Shown one piece after another: positions 13,401 to 25,400 of a stretch of DNA of 64,000 bases. Source of the stretch: Candidatus Omnitrophota bacterium (GTDB lineage: Bacteria > Omnitrophota > Gorgyraeia > Gygaellales > Profunditerraquicolaceae); assembly GCA_030018895.1 (NCBI GenBank), contig JASEHM010000001.1:3512-67511 (forward strand). Reading direction: 5' to 3'. The notes below the pieces were generated by a model, which saw only the letters and a list, made by a program, of their open reading frames with translations, searched no databases and had not been told where the DNA came from. Both the position numbers and the translations under genes were made by a program. The number at the start of each line of letters is the position of its first letter. Positions within the stretch are counted from its first letter, which is position 1.

Positions 13401-16400
13401 AAAAAGAATGGCAGAAAATAATTGGACAAGAGGTAAGAGAGGCAAAAGACGATAAAAAACACAGTGCGCTTTGTAATGAAAATGCCCCTTCCTCTGCAGT
13501 ATCTTTTACTCAACAACCTAATAAATCTGATATTGGCGCGGCGATTCAGGCGTGTTCTATGCCAATTGAGTTTGAAGATGAGATGAGGATGCTTTGGGAG
13601 GAGTGGAAGGAGCGGCTTAAAAGTATTATTCCCGCAATCTTTAATTTTAGAACAGCCCTTCTTCTTCCTCAGGGAATATTAGTAATTAGCTTAGATTTGG
13701 CTCTGAATCAGCAGAAAGAGCGGATATTCTTTGTGATACAAGGCAGAGGAGATGAATTAAAGGAGATTTATAAGAAATTAAGTGTCAGGACTCTTCGCAA
13801 TGACGCGTTAACATCAAGAAGTAAAATTTTAAAAGCGGCCTTAGAGGCAATAATAAGATTTGAGGTAACAGTTCAGCCCCCGGAAGTAACCGTGTCATTG
13901 CGAGGAGCGGCAGCGACGAAGCAATCTCTGGTTAAAAGAAATAATAATGTAAAAGTGCCGGTAGCATCGCTTCCTTCTTCTCCGGCGCTACCAGCTGGGG
14001 AGAACACAACTACACAGGCAGGGACATTTATGGCAACAGGTGGCTCAGTTCTTACTGGAAACGCGCTTAATGGCACTACGTCAATATATCCTGCTATTCC
14101 GTACTCAATAAGCGTTTATCATTTAGGCAATAGAACAACACAGATTCCCATTAATATAGGTTCAGTAACTATACTTGGCCCGCCTTATGGTCCTTCGACT
14201 GAAATTTACTCAATTTTCAGCCAAGGTTTTAGCATAAATGGGCAATCGAATCAACTATTTGGCGCACTTGTAACAGTTTGTTCAAGTAGCATGGCTTTAG
14301 ATAATACTAAAACCGTAGGTTCTGGAGTTGCAAGCAGGGAAAGCAACAATACAGAAGATGCCCAAAGTGTAATCGCAGGTTCTGTAAACGGAACTGGTGA
14401 TGCTAGTAGTGCGATTATTAGAAAGGTACCAGGATTAAGATTACCTGAACCTTTAAGCAGGTTACCAAAGTGGCTTAATATTACGATAGCGCCTCTTGGA
14501 TATTCCTCATGTACTACGGGTTCGCCTAAAAAAGGCGCATCAGGTGTGCTTGGCAAGTTTTTGTTGTCTGAAGTTTTTTCTTTGGGTAAAAAGGACGAAG
14601 TTAGTGGTGCCGGAAGTGCGATTGCTGCTAAAAAGCAACTAAAGGCTTGGAGTCTACCTAATAGAGCAGATAAAACTTCGGGTCATTCTTTAAATGTAAC
14701 CAATTCTTTTTCAAATAGAATTCCTGCAACATGCGGTTCGAATAGTTTCCAAGTTAACGATTTGGGAAATACAGGACGTTTTCTGGGTATAAACAACATA
14801 GAACTGAATTCAGCCGCTAACCATAAGGCACATGGATCAGCTCCTCCTTGGAATGTATTTAATTCTCTGCCCAATAAAATTTCCGCATTATTATTTGCAA
14901 AATTCAACAATCGCCCCTTTAATCGCATCCTTAATATAAGCACCGGCATTCCATTAGAAGCGCTAGATTCAATTCTTTTCAATAAAAATCTATTCGTAGA
15001 AAATAGCGGCACACAGGGTCATAATTACTTTAAAAATTCCGCAAGAAAATCTAACGTAACAGATCAACTTTTGAATGTATCTCGTCATTGCGAGGGCAAA
15101 GCCCGAAGCAATCTCAAAATAGAGATTGCTTCGCCTTCGGCTCGCAATGACATCAATTATGTTAGTGATACTGTCATTGCCAGGAGCGACAGCGACGAAG
15201 TAATCCTTCTGTATGTCATTCCGAGCGAGGCCGTAAGGCCGAGTCGAGGAATCTATGTTCTTTTTAGATCCCTCGACTCGCTTTGCTCGCTCGGGATGAC
15301 AAGACAACTGTCGCTCGCTCGGGATGACAAAGCGCTTCCGAAGGCTGAACTGTTACCTATCGCGGGATTTGCCGCAGGCACTTTTTCAGGCACTTTCACT
15401 GTTTCTGCTGATAATGATTTGAACATTCTGGCGGTAAAGGTAAATGATACTGCTTTGGTTAAGGTGAGCGGCAGCACAATAACCGCCCAGAAAAGTGTTT
15501 TCAAAATAGGGAATGACATTGTCATTGGTCATGTTCTCTCAGCGCAAAACCAGGAAAAAGAAAGTGGTTCCCCGATGGCAAAAGGTATACCTGTTGAACC
15601 GCTGAACTTGGTTCAAAGAGAGTTAGAACTGCAGGCAGTCCAGATTATAAATTATTTAGCTAAAGTGAAGAAGGTAAATTTTGCCCAGGCAAAATACAAA
15701 ATAATAATAGAAGCTTTAATGTCTATATTTGAGATTATTGGCGCAATAGAAAAAATTACTTGTCAAGGCCCTCCTTGGTCTGTCCTTATTTTCGTTATTT
15801 TAAAAGGTCAGTATAATCAAGGAGGAAAAAATGTTGAAACTAATAGAATTTTAAAATCAGATGAGAACCTTAGAAACTCAATATGCAATTCAATATTTGA
15901 ACCAAATGCGCCAAAATTGTCATCTCTGGGAACAAAAGGAAAGACAGCTCAAAGCTCTCTTAAGCAGATCTCAAACAATGTCAAGGAAATTAAATATAAC
16001 TATGGCATAATAGAGTTAAATTTCTTACTCGCTTTCGCCACTGTTTTATTAATCAAGCCGCAAATGCTATTTACCAAAACAGGTATTTTAGTGTTTGCGG
16101 TTTTTGTTGTTTCTAGCAGCCTCCCAGCGACCCCCCTCCTGGGACTGACCTTCGCTACGGAGCTGCTAGAGCAACAAATAATATTTGGAGGTGCGCTATG
16201 TGTCCTATTAAGTTTAATGAATTACAATTTAACCACATTGTTGAATCTGCAACAGGACCCACAGTCTTTGCAGCGGCTCGTGAAAATGGCAGCAGACATT
16301 TCAGGCTCTTCCTTATTAATGAAGAAACTGGCAGTGTTAGAGTTCGTAATGGCAGTGCTAATACCTGGGAAGAGCTTTGGGGCAGTGCTCACGACAGTAT

Positions 16401-19400
16401 CATCAACTGTCTTATTGCAAGCCGTAATAGCTGCATCCTCACTTATAGGACTAGAACAGGTTTCTAAGCGGTTTTTTTCTCCGTGGGTAATTATAGGGAT
16501 GTCTGGTATTGCTGGTGTTGGCATAGGTTTTGTTTCAGCAAATCCGGTTCTTTTAAATTTCGTAATTGGAATAGTGGCTGGTTGGTTACTTATACGAGAA
16601 ATAAATAAAAATGTATCCCAAAGACATTTACAATCTTATAGAAAAGCTTCAACACCATGGCCTTTCCTAAAAATTGCTGTTCCTCTTTTAATGATTTTTT
16701 ATGCCTGTTCTGACCTTCTTGACGATAAATTTTTGAAAAATAGAGAATTTATAAGAGGTCCAACCGTAGAATTGGTTCTTGATGTTAATAAGGATGGAAG
16801 AGGAGATATTCGTATATCTTATCCGGAAAAAGATAAAATCTTTTCTAATGATTGGAAAGTACTGAGTGAGGTTCTTAGCGGCATACCTCCAGAAGATTTA
16901 CAAAAAATAAAAGTAGTGGAACTTCGTTGGGAGCATGGTTCTTATAATTATCGTCCTGATTATAGCAAGAAAGAAGGAAAAACTCTTTATCTTACCATAC
17001 AGAGTCTCAGACATTATGAGTGGGATAATGGTTTGAATATTTCTATTGACGGCAGCCCTAAGGTGGATGCTTTACGAAAACAGATTGAGGAGTGCCTTAA
17101 AACTTCCAGCTCCGTTACCTCAGATAAACGTATCTTGAGCCTGTTTGATCTTGCAAACAACAGACGAAGAGCGCAAGTAATAATCGGTATCTTAGGTATT
17201 ACTTTACTTTCTTTCTTAAAAATAGCTCCTTCTGTTGCCGCAGTGCCTGAGGCAGAACAAGTTTTAAGAAACCCACCTGTAGAGATATTTTCTCATCATA
17301 CCTCCACTGTTACGCCTGTTTTTCCATTAGAATCAGCTCAAGAAAAATTTTCTGATGATGAAATACATCAATTCTCTACATTTGAAAAATTTGAAAAAAT
17401 AGATGAGTTTGAAAATGTTTTGACCAATTATAGAAGGAAGAATGAAGGGTTTAACAAATTATATAAGGAAATAATTGAAGAAAAAGGCGTTGAAATTGTC
17501 TTCTTAAATAAAGATTTTGGTTTTCCTGCTGAATATAGGGTGTGGGAAAGAGAAAATGGAACAATTTTGTTTGATTTGCCCCAGTTTAAAAGTGGAGAGG
17601 AAATGGTTGTTGCCCTGGCACAAGAGTTATTCCATGCAGAGCAATTTATAGGAATAGCCCAGAAGACAAAATGGATTTCTTTCGTGCCCTTACGTTTATA
17701 TTTAAGGGGTTTATTCTTTAGTGTGGAAAATGCATTTTTTGGAAGGGTATTTTTTGAAAAACCCGCCTTTGATTACGCTGAGAAAATTAGAAAAGATTTT
17801 GGCTTACCCCAGAAAGATAAGTGGGAGGATCTGGAAAGATTTTATCAATTTCAACGACCAATGGATATTGTAAAGCCTTTCGTTGCATTATTCCTATTGG
17901 TGGCATTAATGGGGCTTGGATATTGTTTTGTATATTACTTTGTAAAGAAAAATAACTTTTCATTAAATACCTTTAAAAAAGTAATAGTTCAGCTCTTGGA
18001 AGCGTCTCGTCGTCATTGCGAGCGACCGAAGGGAGCGAAGCAATCTCAAAAACGTGATTGCTTCGTCGCTGTCGCTCCTCGCAATGACAAAATGCTTCCA
18101 AGCGCTGAACTGTTACTTAAAAAAGGAAATACCTCCAGCTCCATTACCACAAACTTTATAGAGGAGATAGTAAGGTTTAATGAAGATTTGGAGAAAGCTG
18201 AAAATATTCCGTATTTAGTAAAGAAAGATTCTTGTTCTGTTGGTTCTCCGATTATGGGTAAGGCGGGCTCTTATTTAAAACACGTCATATTTCAACAAAA
18301 AGGATATTTAGTAATTCTTGCTTTTGTTGTTGCTTTTGCCGCAGCATATTTGATGTCTATCCCTGCTGGAAGTATAGCTGCTTTATATGAGGCGGGGGCT
18401 GCTAAACTGATTTTTTTACAAAAATTACAGTTGTTCGGTTTGTTTATGGCTTGTATTACTTTGGCAGTAATTATGCTTCAGTATTCCTTTACAGCTGTGA
18501 TAGGAGTTATGAAAATCAAGAAAGGTAAAAATGCAGTATGGAGATATAGCTATAGAGAAATCTTCGGTAAAAAAGATTACCAGGCCTGGAAATCGCGTCT
18601 CAACTATGGAGCGCGTCGTTTGACGTTTGAGTATTTAAAGAATAATTATAAGCCTGTTGAGCATGGCCCGGTTCGGGATATTATAAATACATTTAAGAGC
18701 TGGAAAGTTTCAGTGATAGTGTTTCTAATAGTTTCACTTGTATTAATTACCGCTCCGGAAGCCGTACTAGGATTAGCGGTTTTTGTAAATGCTCTGATTG
18801 TTACCTTACTTTTTCGGATATTACTAAATGCTACGATTTGGTTCTTCTATGATTCCTTCCCGCGCCGTACTGCATTAGTTGACCTGGCATATGCGTATTA
18901 TAAAAAAGATCTATCAGGTGTTGCCAATAAGTTTATAGTAATAGATGAGAATAATCCTGATGGCCGAGCAATAATCTTGACAGACATTGAAAAAGAAGCA
19001 GATAAATTCAAAGCTGAACTTAGAATCGGGAGCAAAGGTTACCGTAGGCAGCTTTTTGTTACCCGGTTAATAGAAATGGCTCCGCTTGAATCAGCAGGGC
19101 TCAAGTTTGTGAAAAGCAGGATGACAATTATCCTGCTTAGCGCGATCATTGTCCCTGCGCTTATGCTGAAGTTTATGCCGGGAATGAGCAGCGAATCATT
19201 CCTTTCGGAAGGATGGCTGCAAAACTTCTTTATAAAGTATCACTTTCCTCATACCTGGAGCGAGCTTATGCATACGGCGTTCCTTGTATACGGGTTCAGG
19301 TACTTTGATTTAAAAAGAATAGCTATGATGATCTGGTCAGCAATGCTGAATAAAGTCTTTCCGGGTATGCCTATTGATATAAGCGCGGCTTATGATTTAT

Positions 19401-22400
19401 ATAAAAGGAAAAATAATGATAAAAACGTGAAGAAGTATCTTAAGCTTGCGCTTGAAAGAGGACTTTTAAACTCCTGGGGCAGAAAGAATTTGAAAACGAT
19501 ATTGCGCAGTGAAATGGAAATGAACAAAGTTGTATTTGAAAAAGTAGGTAAGTTTGAGCTTGGATGGTGGGTAATCTCTCGCCTAGTGGCAATTATCATT
19601 ACAGCGTTTGTATTTATACCCTTGATCCCTGTTTTTGTCGTTTTTTATCCTTACGTTGCAGGAAAGAGAAAACAGGGAGTAAGAGTTAACCCGTTGATTA
19701 AACTTGCGGCTCAAGAAGGAAAGCAATTCTGGGCAAGCCTTGTTTATATGTCAACGATAAGCGCGGAAATAAGCGCAGTTATAAGCGGAACAGATTGGTT
19801 GGCTACGCATGCGCATCCGATTTTAAAGCCGTTTGGTTTTATAGCCCAGAAATTTGCCTATGCTTTGGAAAGTGAGTATGGCATTATATCTCTCGGCCAA
19901 TATGCAAACTTAACCTTTACCGGTATGACGAATATTGACCTTACTAATGTGGCATATCACTGCATGGGAGGAAAAGGAGATTTTCAGGCAAATTATGAAA
20001 TTAATGCGGCTTTTGGCTTAATCCAAGAAACAAAGATAAAGGAAGAAGCAAGAAGAATTGTAAAAGAAATATCGGAATTAGAGGCTGAAAAAGAGCTAAA
20101 GTTTAGCCAGCAATATAGGCTTGAGGAATTAAGGCATAAGCTAAAAGATATATTTGCTTTGGCTAAGGCTAAACAATTAGAGGAGGAGGTAAAGAGGCTC
20201 AATGACTCAGCTAAACCCAGACAAGGGAAGACGTTTGCTGATGTGGAGGAAAGGTTTAATGAGTTAAAAGGGCAGGGATTTCCTGGGTTTGATCCTGTTA
20301 ATGGGGATGAGCCCTGGGTTAAAGAGGTTAAGGGATATTTAGGGCAATGTAATTCTCAGCAACTCCAAATTTTAGAATCTTTAATCAAATCAGGCAAATT
20401 AAGAGCTGGGCCTGATGAAAAGTCAGTTTTTTACGGTGCTAATAATGGCGAAATTATTCTTATTGACATCAATAACAATCCTGATTTAGCCGCAACTTTA
20501 ATATACGAACTTAATGCCTTCCAAGGTGGCACTCCTGAAGAAAATCAAAAGGTAGAAAGAGAATTTGAGATTGCTTCGCTCACCAAGGACGCTCGCAATG
20601 ACGAAAAGAAAGCGGACGTTCGCAATGACGAGGGGGCGCAAAATGCGGACGCTTGCAATGACGTGGGGGCACAAAATGCGGTCGCTTGCGATGACGAAAA
20701 AAAAGTTGACACTTGCAATGACGAAAAGGCGCAAAATGCGGTCGCTCGCAATGACGAGGCGTCTCTATCAGGCATTAATTGGCAGATGCCTATACAAGGA
20801 TTTGACCCTAAAAATATACTGTCTGAAGATGAATTTAACGCTCCTCGCTCTGGGGGTAATGGCCATGAAGGCCTTGATTTCCGTGCTTCTGAGGGCACAC
20901 CTATTCACGTAGCTGAACAGGGGATAGTTTTTTATGCAGGAGAAGGGAATGGTTATGGAAAGGTAGTTATTATTAATCACAATAATGGCTATTTTACTTT
21001 ATATGCCCATAATCAAGAAAATCTGGTTAAAATAGGTGATAAGGTAGAAAAAGGCCAGAAAATTGGCCTGGTAGGTAAGAGTGGTAATGCTGAGCAAATT
21101 GGAGAAATGTTGCATTTTGAGATACGGCAGGTGGCTAAAGAAGGAATTATTAAGGAATATTCAGATTTGGTTGCTTCGGAGAATGAAGAAAATGGTACAG
21201 TTAAAATTTTAGATCCTGCAAAAGAATTAGAAGCCCTATCAGAGAAGCCGCAATTAATGGTGGATATGATGATGTTTTCGGGGAATAGTTATCAGCATTC
21301 TTTTTTAAATATACCAGTAGATGAATATCTTGTTAATAGTTATCTTTTGGGTGTTGAAGAAGAATATTCAGACTTAGTTGCAAAAGAGAATGAAGATAAT
21401 AACACAGTTAAAATCCTGAATCCTGCAGAGAAACTTAGCGGACAAGATCCAGATAATGCCTATTTTGGCTGGTCCCATGAAGAAGTAAATAGAGAGATGA
21501 GTAAATATGCAAGGGAAAATGCGATAAGAGAGCCTAATTTTGAAGAGAAGAGGTTGATTGAGTCGGCTTTAGGCAAGGCTTTAAGATATTTTAGCAAGAC
21601 TAATTTGGGCAGGAACCCGCCAGGGGTTAAGATTATTGAGACAGAAAAATTAACCTTTGGCGCAACTTATGGTGAATACAATCAAACCACTTCTCAAAAT
21701 AGCCTCCTCTATATAGAAAAGCCGCTTATTAACAGTCCTAAATATAATCTTGCCTGCGTATTTATCCATGAACTTAATGGAAAATCTCATTTCTTAAACT
21801 GCTTAGCAGAGTATGATTTTAAATTAAGACAGATTGGAGCAGAATTTAGCTTACAGGTAAGTTTATCTCTTGATTCTCTGGCTAAGAATTACCAGGAAAC
21901 AAAAGCCAACTTTAGCAGAAATACCAAAAACACCATTATTGCCACTGCTCTCTTAGCCAGTCAAATTATCTCTCAGTTTTCAGCTTTTGCTATTCCTGCT
22001 GTAGAAGCCGCCCCTTCCGCAGTACACAGGGTGGTCACCCCAGAAACTTATACTGTTCGGAAAGGCGATACATTATGGAGACTTTTTAAGGAAAAATGGA
22101 ATGATATTTATCAGTTGAATCCTCAGATTCAGGGCCGCAAAGGCGAGAAAATAGACCCTGCATATCCTGATACTAAGCAAATAGTAATTATCTATCCAGG
22201 GGAGAACATTAAGATACGCGGGGAACAGGAACAGGTTAAAGCATCTATAGATAAGACTAAGATAGACAGGGAAGAGGTTAAAGTATCTACAAAAGATAAG
22301 ACTGAGACAGACAAGAAACAAGTTTCAGAAGTAAATCAGGGTGTCATTCCCACCCCTGTTTTCACGGGGGTAAACTCCAGCGGGAATTCAAGAGGGGATG

Positions 22401-25400
22401 ACAGAATGGATGCCCGTTTTCACGGGCATGACAAAAACAAGAGGCGAGAACTTCAGAAAGCTGAACTGTTACAGATAAAAGGAATTAGACAGGAAGGAAT
22501 CAGCCCAACCTGTGCGCTTGAACAGGTTTTTGGCCAGGGTTATCAGAATTGTCAGCAAGAATTGGAAAAGAGATTTAATACCTTGGTTAAAGAATCAGGG
22601 GTTGAAGAAAAAGGGATAAAATACCATGAAGAAGGCCTGACTTTGGAGGATTTGAAGGAGAAATATTTAGAAGGTAAGCGCTGGAAAGAGGCAATCAAAA
22701 AATTATATGATAATAAAGAGGGGTTATTCGCAGTTTTGGTTTCTATGCAAAAAGGGGAGAGATGGCAGATAATGAAGAGTTTTGGAACACATATTGATTT
22801 CCGTGAATTCGTGGATAATCCTAATCTTAAGGTTTCTGTATATGAATATCCGGCTTTAGGTGAGAGAGGCAATGAATTTGAAAGAGGGAGAAAATTAAAT
22901 GCAGCAGAGGTTCGTGAGATTGAAAAAGACGGCATTCCTAAGATGGTTTTTGTCAAAGGCCAGGATGAGCAAGGCAAAGAATTTGAATATCTTTTAATGA
23001 CAGGTATTAATGCGGCTTTAGCAGTAAAGGAAATAAAGGAATCCTATGTTTTTAGCCGGAACTTGTTATTAAAGGCAACTAAGATATTAAGTATGAATAA
23101 TCCTGCAGAACAATTTGAGGCAATTAAAAAGAGCGGGTTATCGATTCTTAATATGCCCTCTAAGGTTTCTTCTCGCGCGTTTATGGCCGTAGAGGCAGAA
23201 AAGGATCAATACGGTAATTATAAAGGCATCAGGCGTTTTTATACTGAGGATGAAATGCATGCAAAGAGTAATCCGCAAGAAGGCGAAAGCATGGTTCTTT
23301 ATGAGGGAAGAAATAAGGCGGGTGTTGCCAGGGCTTATGTTTATGAAGGGAGTAGCGGAAAATTAAGGCATAAACTTGTGGCTGGCCAGGCTGATGTAAC
23401 TGTGTTAGTTGTAGACGGTACATTCAAGGATAAGCCGCAATTAGGCAATCAGATATTATTTGGCCGTAATCAAGCTGAATATAATGTGGCTTTAGCAGGT
23501 ATGGGGCTTATTTTAAGCCAGTATCAGGAGAAAAATATCAGCTTGGCGCAGGAAAAAATCAAAAAGGATAAAACACTAGAGGGTGTTTTGGCAATAACTA
23601 ATATCGTAGGCGGCGCATATGGCTGGGCACCTGCAAACATAGTAACTGGCGCAGGCAGGTTCCTGTATAATCTTTTTGTCAGCCGTGAATATCAGCCTCA
23701 GGCGCCAACAGTCTTAGAGCTTCAGGAATTAGTGGGAAATTATCTTAAGGAAAATTATCCTCAGGAAGATATCCAGGGTTTCTTAGGTAAGGTTAATGAG
23801 AAGGAAATTGAAGGGCTCCTGAGGTATGCTCAAGGCCAGGAGAATTTTGCTAAATACCAGTTATTTTTCAGCCTCCTGGCAGATGCAGCAAAGGCCGCAG
23901 AACTTAGCCGTTCAGGAATCCTTAAAGATATCTTTGCTAATCCGTATTTCTCTTTACCTGGGGCAAGTGTAGATGTCAAGAATGTTATTGCTTCTGTTGT
24001 AGGCGAGAAATCAGTTATCCTGGGCAAAGGATCAAGTCTAAAAGACCTTTCAAGAGGCATAGGCGAGAATTCAAGCTGGATGCAATTCTTTGGCATAGAA
24101 GTAGATGCTGCTGCCTTTATAAATACCTTAAGCGATTTGGCAGGCAGGGATGTCAGCCAGAGGCCGCTTCCTTATCGGCCCAGCCTGTCTTCTTTGGCTG
24201 CTTATGAAATCAGGGCTTTTGGTTTTCCGTTTTTAATATTTGCCAAAGAGAAGATGCTGGAAAAATATGGCCAGGCATTTGAACAGGCATACGCGTTTAA
24301 GGTTAATGCGGGTTTTCCGGATAAATATGAGAGCTATACTATGGATCAACTTGATGGCTTAGTTGAGCAAAGAATAGTAGCGCCTGTGGGTTATATCAAG
24401 GTTCCTGGACCAGACGGGATAGAGCGTGCTTTGCTGCCGGTTTTTGCGCATAAAGACGGCGGCATTATTGTATATGGAGAAGAGGCTTATAAGGAACAAT
24501 CTGAAAAGATGAAACGGGCTTTAGAGAGATTTGATCGTTATGCAAAAGGCCTGGACCAGGGTATGGTAATTACTAAAATTGAAAAATCCATTCAGCCGAT
24601 GTCCTTAGAAAAACGCGAACCGCAGATTAGTTTAGATGTCAAAGATAAGGAGCAGGCAATAAACTTACTAAAGTTGTTTTTAGAATTAAGGGATTTAGAG
24701 AGTGAAAAGAATATAACTTCCGAGGATAAGCAGAGGTTGAATGAAATAAAGGTAAAATTAGGCAATAAAAAACTTATTGATTATGATACGGAATTTTTTA
24801 GCAATTTCCGTTATCAGGATGAAGAAGGAAATGAAATAAGGGTAAGCATTATCTATTCCCTTCAAGAGTCAATCAGGGATCAGGAAAGGGCGAAAGAGAA
24901 TCTAGAAGTGATAAACAATATTGGCAGAATGTTTAAAGAAGATGGCGGTGTTCTGCTTAATCAGGCTATAGTAAACAGTAGGGGTGAGTTAAAAATCGGC
25001 CCGCTTTTAAGAGACAGCCAGGATAAGATATCAGGCGTAAACATCGGCAAGGAGAGTTTAGAAGGGATTTTAGCTAAGATAGCTGAATTGCCTAATAAAG
25101 AACAGGCGCAGATTCAATTTAATAATTTTAATCGGTTTATTCTTAATTTAAAAATAGGCGGCAAAGAGGAAAAGGTTTTTGTAACAGCAGTATTTCCTTT
25201 AGATAAAGAGATACGAAGCAGGTCTATTAATCCCCACAGCGGCAAAGAAGAGGTTAATATTTATAAAGAAGGTTTAAAGAGATATACCATAGATAGGACG
25301 CGTATTACAGCCTATTTGTATAATCAATACCGTATAGAGGCTGAAACTAAACTATTTAAGAATCCTTTAGGAGTTAATTGGCAGGAGAAGGTATTAAAAG

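Larger units (their letters stand above)
13865..15356 (+). repeat. Composite repeat block bounded by GTAACAGTTCAGC inverted arms
   Basis: The left arm GTAACAGTTCAGC (13865-13877) and the right arm GCTGAACTGTTAC (ending 15356) are inverted copies of a small element that also occurs empty at 51902-51956. Between them lie 1.4 kb of foreign-looking sequence: a half copy of the GTCATTGCGAG element (from about 13891), a Ser/Thr/Asn/Gly-rich stretch without recognisable fold (13950-15060), a complete GTCATTGCGAG hairpin, another half copy, a GTCATTCCGAGCG hairpin and a further half arm. The total differs from the empty element by 1,449 nt, an exact multiple of three, and the frame stays open throughout. 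The whole is read as protein, but looks like accumulated repeat insertions rather than selected coding sequence. Confidence 0.7.

Noticed and set aside
15812..15817. TATAAT as a promoter -10 box
   Set aside because: No supporting -35 at correct spacing, and it lies only a few bases before the ribosome site. Such hexamers are frequent in AT-rich DNA.
17600..17650. ELFHAEQF as a metallopeptidase site
   Set aside because: It lacks HExxH spacing and no third ligand is evident nearby.
20567..20760. Possible CRISPR array
   Set aside because: Units are 27-33 bp without unique spacers, diverged, translated in frame and derived from a known type of palindrome arm.
20565..20912. Second + strand frame reading an Ala-Met-Thr tandem repeat
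   Set aside because: It is the alternate frame of the palindrome-derived tandem repeat and runs into the M23 domain out of frame, so it is a shadow.
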